Source: an uncultured Lachnospiraceae bacterium
GTDB taxonomy: Bacteria > Bacillota > Clostridia > Lachnospirales > Lachnospiraceae
Assembly: GCA_902767015.1 (NCBI GenBank)
Contig: CACXFV010000026.1
Coordinates: 1-41,762, forward strand
Reading direction: 5' to 3'
DNA: 41,762 bases
Positions 34,988 through 41,762 of the stretch are shown one piece after another. Under the pieces are notes generated by a model. It searched no databases. It was given only the letters and a program-made list of their open reading frames with translations, and was not told the origin of the DNA. Every line of letters begins with the position of its first letter. Position 1 is the first letter of the stretch. Both the position numbers and the translations under genes were made by a program.

Positions 34988-35177
34988 CAATGCTTAGCAG
35001 AAACCACTCCTGAGTCGAATGCCCGGTTACGGATGTAACAATAGAGTTTCAGCAATGATTGCTGAAATGGGGACAAGAGGTGCAGGGAGAGGTTGGCTGC
35101 GAAAAGTAACTGTTGGCACAATCATGATAAGAAGCCGGGCTTGACAGATATCCCGGCTTCAGAAGTATAATAGAAGT
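34988..35177. other. Gene-free stretch between gatB and the PilZ gene
   Basis: No ORF fits. It holds a TTTCAGCA/TGCTGAAA hairpin (35047-35067) and a GAAGCCGGG/CCCGGCTTC hairpin (35131-35160), the latter placed as a terminator between convergent genes but without a clear T-run. I recognise no known RNA family. Confidence 0.5.
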
Positions 35178-35546
35178 TTATTCGTTCTTTGAGGATAATG
35201 TATCATCATACTCATCAAATATGTAATCAAGAATATCTGCTCTGCCGACAAATTCTGCACCGTAGTGTGTATAGGTCTTATCCTCCGAGAGAGAGCTTCT
35301 CAGAATCTGAACCACTGTATAAATCTGTGATTCATCATTGCCGAGGGTGATACATGCGTTGAAATAATAGCCTGTCGGAAGTACGGCAGTCGTGTCAAAT
35401 CCGATTCCACCTTTTGAGACATCCGTCACTTCTATCGGGGCATCAATATGAGAAATAATAACATTATCCTGCTTGAAAAGATTTGAAATTTTCAACTTGA
35501 GACTGATTTCCATTCTTTTTGAACGTCGCTTTTCTGATACATCCAT
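35178..35546 (-). CDS. PilZ domain protein (probable cyclic di-GMP receptor)
   Basis: A single-domain cytoplasmic PilZ protein of 122 residues. The two c-di-GMP contact motifs are present: RRSKR near residues 7-11 (RxxxR) and DVSKGGIGF near 42-50 (DxSxxG). The remaining strands (GYYFNACITLGNDESQIYTVVQILRS, THYGAEFVG) fit the PilZ barrel, and the tail DYIFDEYDD is acidic. AAGGAGG precedes the start on the minus strand. It sits alone, divergent from purF, with its own promoter. With the HD-GYP protein and PilT in the same window it suggests a cyclic di-GMP control circuit, which is inference. Confidence 0.88.
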   Translation of the reverse strand: MDVSEKRRSKRMEISLKLKISNLFKQDNVIISHIDAPIEVTDVSKGGIGFDTTAVLPTGYYFNACITLGNDESQIYTVVQILRSSLSEDKTYTHYGAEFVGRADILDYIFDEYDDTLSSKNE

Positions 35547-35626
35547 GTGTTATCCTCCTTGTTATGGAACAGTTGTGTAATTTAATTGTGGCAAACAAAA
35601 ACAAGTAGTGCACTACAATTAACTAT

Positions 35627-35655
35627 AGTATACAATGATTTTACAAATTATTCAA
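35627..35655 (-). promoter_or_regulatory. Promoter for the PilZ gene
   Basis: On the minus strand TTGAAT (35655-35650), 17 bases, TATACT (35632-35627). It is back-to-back with the purF promoter, 16 bases away. Confidence 0.65.
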
Positions 35656-35670
35656 CAATATAAAATTAGT

Positions 35671-35699
35671 TTGCTTTTATAAATGTGTTGTATTATAAT
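35671..35699 (+). promoter_or_regulatory. Promoter for purF-purB
   Basis: TTGCTT (35671-35676), 17 bases, TATAAT (35694-35699). The leader to ATG 35747 is about 40 bases. I see no purine riboswitch or other aptamer in it. Confidence 0.65.
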
Positions 35700-35746
35700 T
35701 CATAGTGCATTGTTATTGTTATTTTCATCAGAATAGGAGAATTGAT

Positions 35747-37207
35747 ATGCCGGAATATAATGGTAGCTTTGAAAAAAACAGGAAATTTAACAATGTGGAG
35801 GATACACTTCATGAAGAATGTGGTGTATTTGGAATGTATGATTTTGAGGGTGGTGATGTGGCAGCCTCCATCTACTACGGATTGTTTGCATTACAGCACA
35901 GAGGTCAGGAAAGCTGCGGAATTGCTGTGAGTGACACGGAGGGACCAAAGGGAAGTGTTATGGTTCACAAAGACATGGGGCTTGTGAATGAGGTGTTTTC
36001 AAAGGAAAATCTGTCAAAACTGCATGGGAATATCGGAGTGGGACATGTGAGATATTCAACGGCAGGTGCCAGTACCAGAGAAAATGCGCAACCTCTTGTA
36101 TTAAACTACGTCAAGGGAATTTTAGGTCTTGCCCATAATGGGAATCTGATTAATGCCGGTGAGTTGAGACATGAGTTGGAATATACCGGCGCGATTTTCC
36201 AGACGACCATTGATTCTGAGGTAATAGCCTACCTGATTGCCAGAGCAAGAATTAAGACAGCTACGGTTGAGGAGGCTGTAAAAATAACGATTTCCAAGAT
36301 AAAAGGTGCCTATTCGCTGATAGTTATGAGTCCGAGAAAGCTCATCGGTGCGAGAGATCCTTTTGGATTTAAGCCATTATGCATAGGTAAGAGAGATAAT
36401 GCCTATATTTTTGCGTCCGAGACATGCGCTTTGGATACCATTGGTGCGGAATTTGTAAGAGATGTGCTTCCGGGAGAGATAGTAACCATCACGGATGGAA
36501 AGGTGATATCGGATACATCTATGTGTATACCGAAGGAAAAAGAAGCGAGATGTATATTTGAGTATATTTATTTCGCGAGACCGGATAGCAGGATAGATGG
36601 CATTTCCGTATATCAGTCAAGGATTATGGCAGGAAGGTATCTTGCCATAGACACACCTGTTCCGGCAGATGTAGTGGTGGGTGTTCCTGAATCGGGAAAT
36701 GTCGCAGCATTGGGATATTCCTTACAGTCGGGTATTCCTTACGGAACGGCATTCATTAAGAATGGATATGTGGGAAGAACCTTTATAAAACCGAAGCAGA
36801 GCAGCAGAGAATCGAGTGTCAGGATTAAGCTAAATGTGCTGAAGGAAGTAGTGAGGGGAAAAAGAGTCATCATGGTAGATGATTCTATTGTCAGGGGTAC
36901 AACCAGTGACCGTATTGTCGGAATGTTAAAGGAGGCAGGTGCCACGGAGGTTCATGTAAGAATCAGTTCACCGCCGTTTATCAGTGAGTGTTTTTTTGGC
37001 ACAGATGTGCCGTCGAAGGAGCAGCTGATTGCTTATGGAAGGTCGGTTGATGAAATCAGAAAACTGATAGGAGCAGATTCACTGGGATATTTAAAGCTTG
37101 AGAGACTACAGCAGATGGTGGACGGGCTTCCTATTTGTACAGGCTGTTTTATGGGAGAGTATCCATTAGAGCCTCCCGAGAGTGACATAAGGGGAGAACA
37201 TGAATGA
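35747..37207 (+). CDS. purF: Amidophosphoribosyltransferase (glutamine PRPP amidotransferase)
   Basis: The first committed enzyme of purine synthesis makes phosphoribosylamine from PRPP and glutamine. It has 486 residues from ATG 35747 (AGGAGA upstream). C25 in HEECGVFG would become the N-terminal nucleophile after cleavage of a 24-residue leader. The glutaminase domain is complete: HRGQESCG, GHVRYSTAGAS, LAHNGNLIN. The phosphoribosyltransferase domain has VIMVDDSIVRGTT. Four Cys fit the iron-sulphur ligands of the Bacillus-type enzyme: one in ARCIFEYI, one in ISECFFG and two in CTGCF near the end. purB follows. It is the active counterpart of the Cys-less paralogue at 38818. Confidence 0.96.
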   Translation: MPEYNGSFEKNRKFNNVEDTLHEECGVFGMYDFEGGDVAASIYYGLFALQHRGQESCGIAVSDTEGPKGSVMVHKDMGLVNEVFSKENLSKLHGNIGVGHVRYSTAGASTRENAQPLVLNYVKGILGLAHNGNLINAGELRHELEYTGAIFQTTIDSEVIAYLIARARIKTATVEEAVKITISKIKGAYSLIVMSPRKLIGARDPFGFKPLCIGKRDNAYIFASETCALDTIGAEFVRDVLPGEIVTITDGKVISDTSMCIPKEKEARCIFEYIYFARPDSRIDGISVYQSRIMAGRYLAIDTPVPADVVVGVPESGNVAALGYSLQSGIPYGTAFIKNGYVGRTFIKPKQSSRESSVRIKLNVLKEVVRGKRVIMVDDSIVRGTTSDRIVGMLKEAGATEVHVRISSPPFISECFFGTDVPSKEQLIAYGRSVDEIRKLIGADSLGYLKLERLQQMVDGLPICTGCFMGEYPLEPPESDIRGEHE

Positions 37208-37250
37208 TAACAACATGATAAAACATAGAAAGGAAAAGGTAATTACAGAT

Positions 37251-38690
37251 ATGTATGACAGATATCAGAGTCCGTTATCGGAAAGATACGCAAGTAAGGA
37301 GATGCAGTATATATTTTCGCCGGATATGAAATTCAAGACATGGAGAAAATTGTGGATTGCCCTGGCTGAGACAGAAAAGGAGTTAGGTCTTGATATTACA
37401 GAAGAACAGATAGCAGAGCTTAAGGAGCATGCAGAAGATATCAATTATGAGGTTGCAAAGGAGAGAGAAAAGCTTGTCAGACATGATGTAATGTCTCATG
37501 TCTATGCGTATGGTGTTCAATGTCCAAAGGCTAAAGGAATCATACATCTTGGTGCAACCTCCTGTTATGTAGGTGATAATACAGATATCATCATTATGAC
37601 AGAGGCACTTAAGCTTGTGAGAAAGAAAATGATTAATGTGATTGCCGGACTGGCAGCGTTTGCGGATAAATACAAGGCACAGCCTACACTGGCTTTTACC
37701 CATTTTCAGCCGGCTCAGCCTACCACTGTGGGAAAGAGGGCAACGCTCTGGCTTAATGAACTGTTAGTCGATCTTGAGGATATAGAGTATGTGATTGGCA
37801 GTATGAAGCTTTTAGGCTCTAAGGGAACTACGGGAACACAGGCAAGTTTTCTTGAGCTGTTCGAGGGAGATCATGAAAAGATCAGAAAGATTGATCCGAT
37901 GATAGCCCAAAAGATGGGCTTTGAAAAATGTCAGCCTGTTTCAGGACAGACTTATACAAGAAAGGTAGATACCAAGGTATTGAATGTGTTGGCGGGAATT
38001 GCAGCCAGTGCCCATAAGTTTTCAAATGATATAAGATTACTGCAGCATTTAAAGGAGGTAGAGGAGCCGTTTGAAAAGAATCAGATAGGTTCGTCTGCCA
38101 TGGCTTATAAGAGAAATCCGATGAGAAGTGAAAGGATTGCTTCTTTGGCAAATTATGTTATGGTAGATGCGCTGAATCCTGCCATAACATCGGCAACACA
38201 GTGGTTTGAGAGAACGCTGGATGATTCTGCCAACAAGAGGATCAGTATACCGGAAGGCTTTTTAGCGGTAGACGGCATTCTTGATTTATATCTGAATATT
38301 GTGGATGGTCTGGTAGTATATCCGAAGGTAATTGAGAAAAGGCTGATGTCAGAACTGCCATTTATGGCAACGGAAAATATTATGATGGATGCTGTTAAAG
38401 CAGGCGGTGACAGGCAGGAGCTTCATGAAGAAATCAGAAAGTTGTCAATGGAGGCCGGTTACAAAGTGAAGTTTGAGGGTCTTGACAATAATCTTTTAGA
38501 ACTGATTGCAAATGACGAGAAGTTTAAGCAGTATAATATTTCACTAGAGCACTTAAAAGAGGCAATGGAGCCTGCAAAGTATGTGGGACGCTCAAAAGAG
38601 CAGGTGGAGGAATTTTTAGAGGAAGTGGTCAATCCGATTCTTGAGAAGAATAAGGATATTCTTGGAATGACTGCGGAGATTAATGTATAA
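37251..38690 (+). CDS. purB: Adenylosuccinate lyase
   Basis: This fumarase-superfamily enzyme acts twice in purine synthesis, on SAICAR and adenylosuccinate, releasing fumarate. From ATG 37251 it has 479 residues and begins MYDRYQSPLSERYASKEMQ, the usual PurB start. Family motifs: HDVMSHVYAYG, HLGATSCYVGDNTD, LGSKGTTGTQASF, QTYTRKVDTKV, and the signature IGSSAMAYKRNPMRSERIA with the flexible catalytic Ser loop. An upstream ATG at 37200 overlaps purF by eight bases and has GGGGAG close before it; translation from there would add 17 residues that I judge not conserved. The two starts cannot be separated by sequence alone. It forms a unit with purF. Confidence 0.95.
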   Translation: MYDRYQSPLSERYASKEMQYIFSPDMKFKTWRKLWIALAETEKELGLDITEEQIAELKEHAEDINYEVAKEREKLVRHDVMSHVYAYGVQCPKAKGIIHLGATSCYVGDNTDIIIMTEALKLVRKKMINVIAGLAAFADKYKAQPTLAFTHFQPAQPTTVGKRATLWLNELLVDLEDIEYVIGSMKLLGSKGTTGTQASFLELFEGDHEKIRKIDPMIAQKMGFEKCQPVSGQTYTRKVDTKVLNVLAGIAASAHKFSNDIRLLQHLKEVEEPFEKNQIGSSAMAYKRNPMRSERIASLANYVMVDALNPAITSATQWFERTLDDSANKRISIPEGFLAVDGILDLYLNIVDGLVVYPKVIEKRLMSELPFMATENIMMDAVKAGGDRQELHEEIRKLSMEAGYKVKFEGLDNNLLELIANDEKFKQYNISLEHLKEAMEPAKYVGRSKEQVEEFLEEVVNPILEKNKDILGMTAEINV

Positions 38691-38715
38691 TTACAGGCAT
38701 ATCAATATAAGACAG

Positions 38716-38780
38716 GCTGAAAGAAATATAGGAAAGAAAGGACAAGCGGCTGCCCATTCTTTCAGCAATTGACCGGGCAG
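38716..38780 (+). promoter_or_regulatory. Alternative-pairing region between purB and the PurF paralogue
   Basis: GCTGAAAGAA (38716-38725) is the exact complement of TTCTTTCAGC (38757-38766). Inside that loop CTGCCC (38750-38755) complements GGGCAG (38775-38780) outside it, so the two pairings exclude each other or make a pseudoknot. No T-run is present. It may be chance. Confidence 0.3.
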
Positions 38781-38817
38781 TATTGCGGAGATTTCTGCGA
38801 TATGCATAAGGACGAAA

Positions 38818-40227
38818 ATGGGAGGATTTTTTGGAGTAGCATCTAAGAGTGATTGTGTATTTGATTTGTTTTTCGGTACAGATTATCACTCACATTTAGG
38901 AACCAGAAGAGCAGGGATGGTAGTATATGGAAAGGATGGTTTTGATCGGGCCATCCATAATATAGAGAATGCACCTTTCAGAACAAAATTTGAAAAGGAA
39001 GTCAATGATATGAAGGGCAACCTTGGAATAGGCTGTATCTCGGATTATGAGCCACAACCCCTGATTGTCAGGTCACATCATGGAACTTTTGCTATTACAA
39101 CAGTAGGACGTATCAATAATGTAGATGAGATTGTAGACAATATATTTACGACGGGTAATACGCATTTTCTGGAGATGAGCGGAGGTGACATTAATGCGAC
39201 AGAGCTTGTGGCTGCCATCATTAACCAGAAGGAGAATATCATTGAAGGAATCAAGTATGCACAGGAGTTAATCGAGGGTTCCATGACAATGCTTGTCATG
39301 ACACCGAAAGGCATCTTTGCGGCACGTGACAGATTGGGACGTACACCGGTAATTATCGGGAAAAAAGAAGATGGATACTGCGTTACTTTTGAGTCGTTTG
39401 CTTACCTGAATCTCGGGTATCAGGATGAAAGAGAACTGGGACCGGGAGAAATTGTGATTATGACACCAGAGGAGGTAAGAACGGTATCGGTGGCAGGAAA
39501 GGATATGAAAATCTGTACATTCCTGTGGATTTATTATGGATATCCTTCTTCTTCTTATGAAGGTGTGAGTGTGGAGCAGATGCGCTACAAATGCGGTGCT
39601 ATGCTTGCAAGGAGGGATAATGTAAAGCCGGACATTGTTGCCGGTGTACCGGATTCGGGAACAGCACATGCTGTGGGATATGCCAATGAATCAGGAATCC
39701 CGTTTTCCAGACCATTTATTAAATATACACCGACATGGCCGCGTTCGTTTATGCCGACAATCCAGAGTAAGAGAAATCTGATTGCAAAAATGAAATTGAT
39801 TCCGGTGCATGACCTTATCAAAGGCAGAAGCTTGCTTCTGATTGATGATTCCATCGTCAGAGGCACACAACTTCGTGAAACCACTGAATTTCTATATCAA
39901 AGCGGGGCGAAGGAGGTTCACATCAGACCGGCATGTCCGCCATTGGTATACGGTTGTAAGTTTGTCAATTTTTCCAGGTCATCATCAGAGATGGATTTGA
40001 TTACAAGGCGTGTGATAAAGGACATAGAAGGAGAGGCAGAGCCGGCAAAAGAGATACTCAACGAGTATACGAATCCGGAGTCAGAACGGTATGAACGAAT
40101 GATAGAGCAAATCAGAAAGCAACTGAATTTCACATCACTAAGATACCACAGACTGGATGATATGATGGATTCCGTCGGAATCGATAAGAGTAAGCTGTGT
40201 ACTTATTGCTGGGATGGAAGAGAATAA
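38818..40227 (+). CDS. PurF paralogue without glutaminase nucleophile
   Basis: A 469-residue relative of amidophosphoribosyltransferase. It begins MGGFFGVASKSD where active enzymes have MCGIFG, so the nucleophilic Cys is Gly2. The rest of the glutaminase site is also changed: no RYST (it reads NLGIGCISDYEPQPL) and no HNGNL (VGRINN). The phosphoribosyltransferase half is kept: GVPDSGTAHAVGYA and PRPP loop LIDDSIVRGT (341-350). Cys at KICTFLW, YGCKF and CTYC match the positions of the iron-sulphur ligands. It probably binds PRPP and could use free ammonia or regulate PurF; both are inference. AAGGA lies six bases before ATG 38818. It follows purB after 127 bases. Confidence 0.9.
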   Translation: MGGFFGVASKSDCVFDLFFGTDYHSHLGTRRAGMVVYGKDGFDRAIHNIENAPFRTKFEKEVNDMKGNLGIGCISDYEPQPLIVRSHHGTFAITTVGRINNVDEIVDNIFTTGNTHFLEMSGGDINATELVAAIINQKENIIEGIKYAQELIEGSMTMLVMTPKGIFAARDRLGRTPVIIGKKEDGYCVTFESFAYLNLGYQDERELGPGEIVIMTPEEVRTVSVAGKDMKICTFLWIYYGYPSSSYEGVSVEQMRYKCGAMLARRDNVKPDIVAGVPDSGTAHAVGYANESGIPFSRPFIKYTPTWPRSFMPTIQSKRNLIAKMKLIPVHDLIKGRSLLLIDDSIVRGTQLRETTEFLYQSGAKEVHIRPACPPLVYGCKFVNFSRSSSEMDLITRRVIKDIEGEAEPAKEILNEYTNPESERYERMIEQIRKQLNFTSLRYHRLDDMMDSVGIDKSKLCTYCWDGRE

Positions 40228-40237
40228 ATGATATAAT

Positions 40238-40280
40238 ATACAATAATATAAGCCCCGTTGAGGGGCTTATATTATTGTAT
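40238..40280. terminator. Bidirectional terminator, perfect 19-base stem
   Basis: ATACAATAATATAAGCCCC is exactly complementary to the right arm, loop GTTGA. The GC-rich tip over an AT-rich stem serves both strands, between the PurF paralogue and the convergent glycosidase gene. Confidence 0.85.
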
Positions 40281-40338
40281 GGAAATTCATATGTTATTGA
40301 TGATAGTGACCATAGATAGTGTGTCCGGAGGGATTGTT

Positions 40339-41646
40339 TTATGTAGTGATATATCTGGCACTATATCCAGGAAGTTTCAATCCTCCTTCAAAGCTTACGA
40401 TATCACCTGTGATGAGATCAGTTCCCTTAGCGGCACCTGCATCAAAATGAGCGGTAAATTCATCGCCGGAGGCATTGATGGCAACAAAGACTCTCTCGCC
40501 ATCACAATTTCGCTCAAACACACATTGATGATTGGTAAGTACCACGGAGAGGAAGCTGCCATGGCAGATTGCTTTGCTGTTCTTATGAGCTTTTGACAGC
40601 TTTGTAATCCATTCTGTCAGCTCATTTTCTATAGGCGCATCAAAGCAGGCTCTCAGTGCAGGATCTCCTTCCTTCTTATCCGCTTTTGCGCCCCATTCGC
40701 TTCCATAGTATACGCAAGGGATACCCGGCATACCAAAAGAAAGAGCATAAATCAAAGGAAGATGATTGGCGTTATTCAGACAGCTTGCAATTCTGGAGAC
40801 ATCATGGTTATCCACGAAAGAGAGAAGATGCTTTCCTTTATAGAGTGTCCAGTTCTCCGGTCCGAACTGGCGGTTCAGTGAATGAATAATCTCGAACATA
40901 TTCATACTGTTGAAGCTGGAGAATAAGCCTTTATAACATTCATAATTCGTACAACTGTGAAGCATGTCATCATTAACAAAACGATTATAATCTCCGTGGA
41001 GTAATTCGCCGCAAAGCCAAAAATCTGTCTTGAGCCCTTCACAAAAACGTCGTAGTCTCTTCATAAAATCCCAGTCAAGACAATACGCCACATCCAGTCT
41101 TAAACCGTCAATATCAAATTCCTCTACCCAGAAGCGGACACTGTCAAAAAGATAGGTTATCACCTCTTCGTTTCTGAGATTCAGCTTGACAAGGTCATAA
41201 TTCCCCTCCCAGCCTTCATACCACAATCCGTCATTGTAACAGCTGTTACCACCGAAATCAATTCTTTCAAACCAATCTCTATATCTTGAAATTTCCCTGT
41301 TTTGTAATACATCCTGAAAGGCAAAAAAACCACGACCGACATGGTTGAATACACCATCCAGTACAACCTTGATTCCGGCTTTGTGCAGATTCTGACATAC
41401 ATTCCGGAAATCTTCATTTGTACCGAGACGGCAGTCCAGTCTTCGATAATCTCTTGTGTTATATCCATGTGTATCGGATTCAAAGATTGGGGAAAAATAA
41501 ATGGCATTAAAACCGAGTCCGCTTATATGAGAAATCCAGTCATTCACCTTTAGAATTCTGGAGGTAAGTACACCATCGTTTTCAAAGGGCGCCCCGCAGA
41601 AGCCTAACGGATAAATCTGATAAAATACACTTTCTTCAGCCCACAT
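40339..41646 (-). CDS. Alpha-amylase family glycosidase (GH13)
   Basis: A 435-residue cytoplasmic enzyme without signal peptide that acts on alpha-glucosidic bonds of starch- or glycogen-derived sugars. The four conserved regions are visible: DGVFNHV (97-103), GLRLDVAYCLD with nucleophile D185, GELL with acid/base E214, and FVDNHD with D282. The N-terminus SVFYQIYPLGFCGAPFENDG is typical of neopullulanase- or maltodextrin-type GH13 enzymes, but I cannot assign the subfamily or product. The C-terminal beta domain ends LPGYSARYIT. The start has AAGGAGGACTTAAAC upstream. It is convergent with the purine genes and divergent from a gene beyond the window. Confidence 0.9.
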   Translation of the reverse strand: MWAEESVFYQIYPLGFCGAPFENDGVLTSRILKVNDWISHISGLGFNAIYFSPIFESDTHGYNTRDYRRLDCRLGTNEDFRNVCQNLHKAGIKVVLDGVFNHVGRGFFAFQDVLQNREISRYRDWFERIDFGGNSCYNDGLWYEGWEGNYDLVKLNLRNEEVITYLFDSVRFWVEEFDIDGLRLDVAYCLDWDFMKRLRRFCEGLKTDFWLCGELLHGDYNRFVNDDMLHSCTNYECYKGLFSSFNSMNMFEIIHSLNRQFGPENWTLYKGKHLLSFVDNHDVSRIASCLNNANHLPLIYALSFGMPGIPCVYYGSEWGAKADKKEGDPALRACFDAPIENELTEWITKLSKAHKNSKAICHGSFLSVVLTNHQCVFERNCDGERVFVAINASGDEFTAHFDAGAAKGTDLITGDIVSFEGGLKLPGYSARYITT

Positions 41647-41677
41647 GTTTAAGTCCTCCTTAAAAAAATATGCAACT

Positions 41678-41686
41678 ATTATACCA
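41678..41686 (-). promoter_or_regulatory. Extended -10 promoter for the GH13 gene
   Basis: On the minus strand TGGTATAAT (TG-n-TATAAT), about 32 bases before the start codon. No good -35 box is seen, as is common for extended -10 promoters. Confidence 0.5.
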
Positions 41687-41714
41687 CTAAATTGAATATC
41701 CGGGTACTTTTTTC

Positions 41715-41743
41715 TTCAAACTTTCAAGCGAATATGATATAAT
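41715..41743 (+). promoter_or_regulatory. Promoter leading out of the window
   Basis: TTCAAA (41715-41720), 17 bases, TATAAT (41738-41743) preceded by TGA, an extended -10. GGAAGGAAA at the very end of the window looks like the ribosome site of a gene starting just beyond. Confidence 0.6.
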
Positions 41744-41762
41744 GTAACATATCGGAAGGAAA

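Noticed and set aside
35547-35746. Purine riboswitch before purF
   Set aside because: The region holds two divergent promoters and a short leader; none of the aptamer core sequences is present.

Overview
The window reads as a chromosomal segment of a low-GC Gram-positive anaerobe of the class Clostridia, most likely Lachnospiraceae. The reasons are strong AGGAGG-type ribosome binding sites, a T-box leader on pheST, LL-diaminopimelate aminotransferase, a DUF4250-type small protein, a YitT protein, an ANTAR regulator beside glnA, and an AspRS-GatCAB route to Asn-tRNA. The family assignment is inference from gene content. I see no rRNA, tRNA, CRISPR array, transposase or phage gene; this is mostly a housekeeping region with some unusual accessory genes.

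Layout. Positions 1-4450 hold the tail of an FtsX-like permease, a LacI-type regulator, a NYN/OST-HTH RNA-binding protein, a convergent malic enzyme and a small unknown gene. Positions 4625-11945 form a signalling and surface-motility block: a double-receiver HD-GYP protein, a 1542-residue hybrid kinase with a multi-membrane N-terminus and a sensor propeller, and PilT. A PilZ protein lies further on at 35.2 kb. Positions 11989-15854 are a Phe T-box with pheS and pheT. Positions 15917-19722 encode an asparagine-synthetase-like protein without its glutaminase nucleophile and two PLP aminotransferases. Positions 19819-23063 hold a DUF4250 protein, an MTA/SAH nucleosidase with a foldable leader, a polysaccharide deacetylase preceded by a hairpin-rich repeat, and a YitT protein.

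Positions 23060-26430 are nitrogen and lysine genes: glnA, an ANTAR antiterminator and dapL. Positions 26573-29660 hold a coiled-coil membrane protein and a sortase cluster: a highly expressed-looking secreted protein with an atypical LKRTG sorting signal, the sortase, and a membrane protein with a natural His-rich tail. Positions 29690-34961 are aspS-gatC-gatA-gatB, which make Asn-tRNA by amidation. Positions 35178-40227 hold a PilZ protein divergent from purF-purB and a second PurF-like protein lacking the catalytic Cys. The window ends with a convergent GH13 glycosidase and a promoter leading out.

The most interesting signals: (1) glnA and aspS-gatCAB have the same unusual leader, a TTGACA promoter followed almost at +1 by a terminator-like hairpin with matching ends, and an ANTAR antiterminator gene sits directly after glnA. 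(2) Two class-II glutamine amidotransferase relatives in one window have lost the nucleophilic Cys. (3) There is a sortase with an adjacent non-LPXTG substrate. (4) A chain of hairpins between imperfect direct repeats lies before the deacetylase. (5) A three-way-junction-like leader precedes mtnN.
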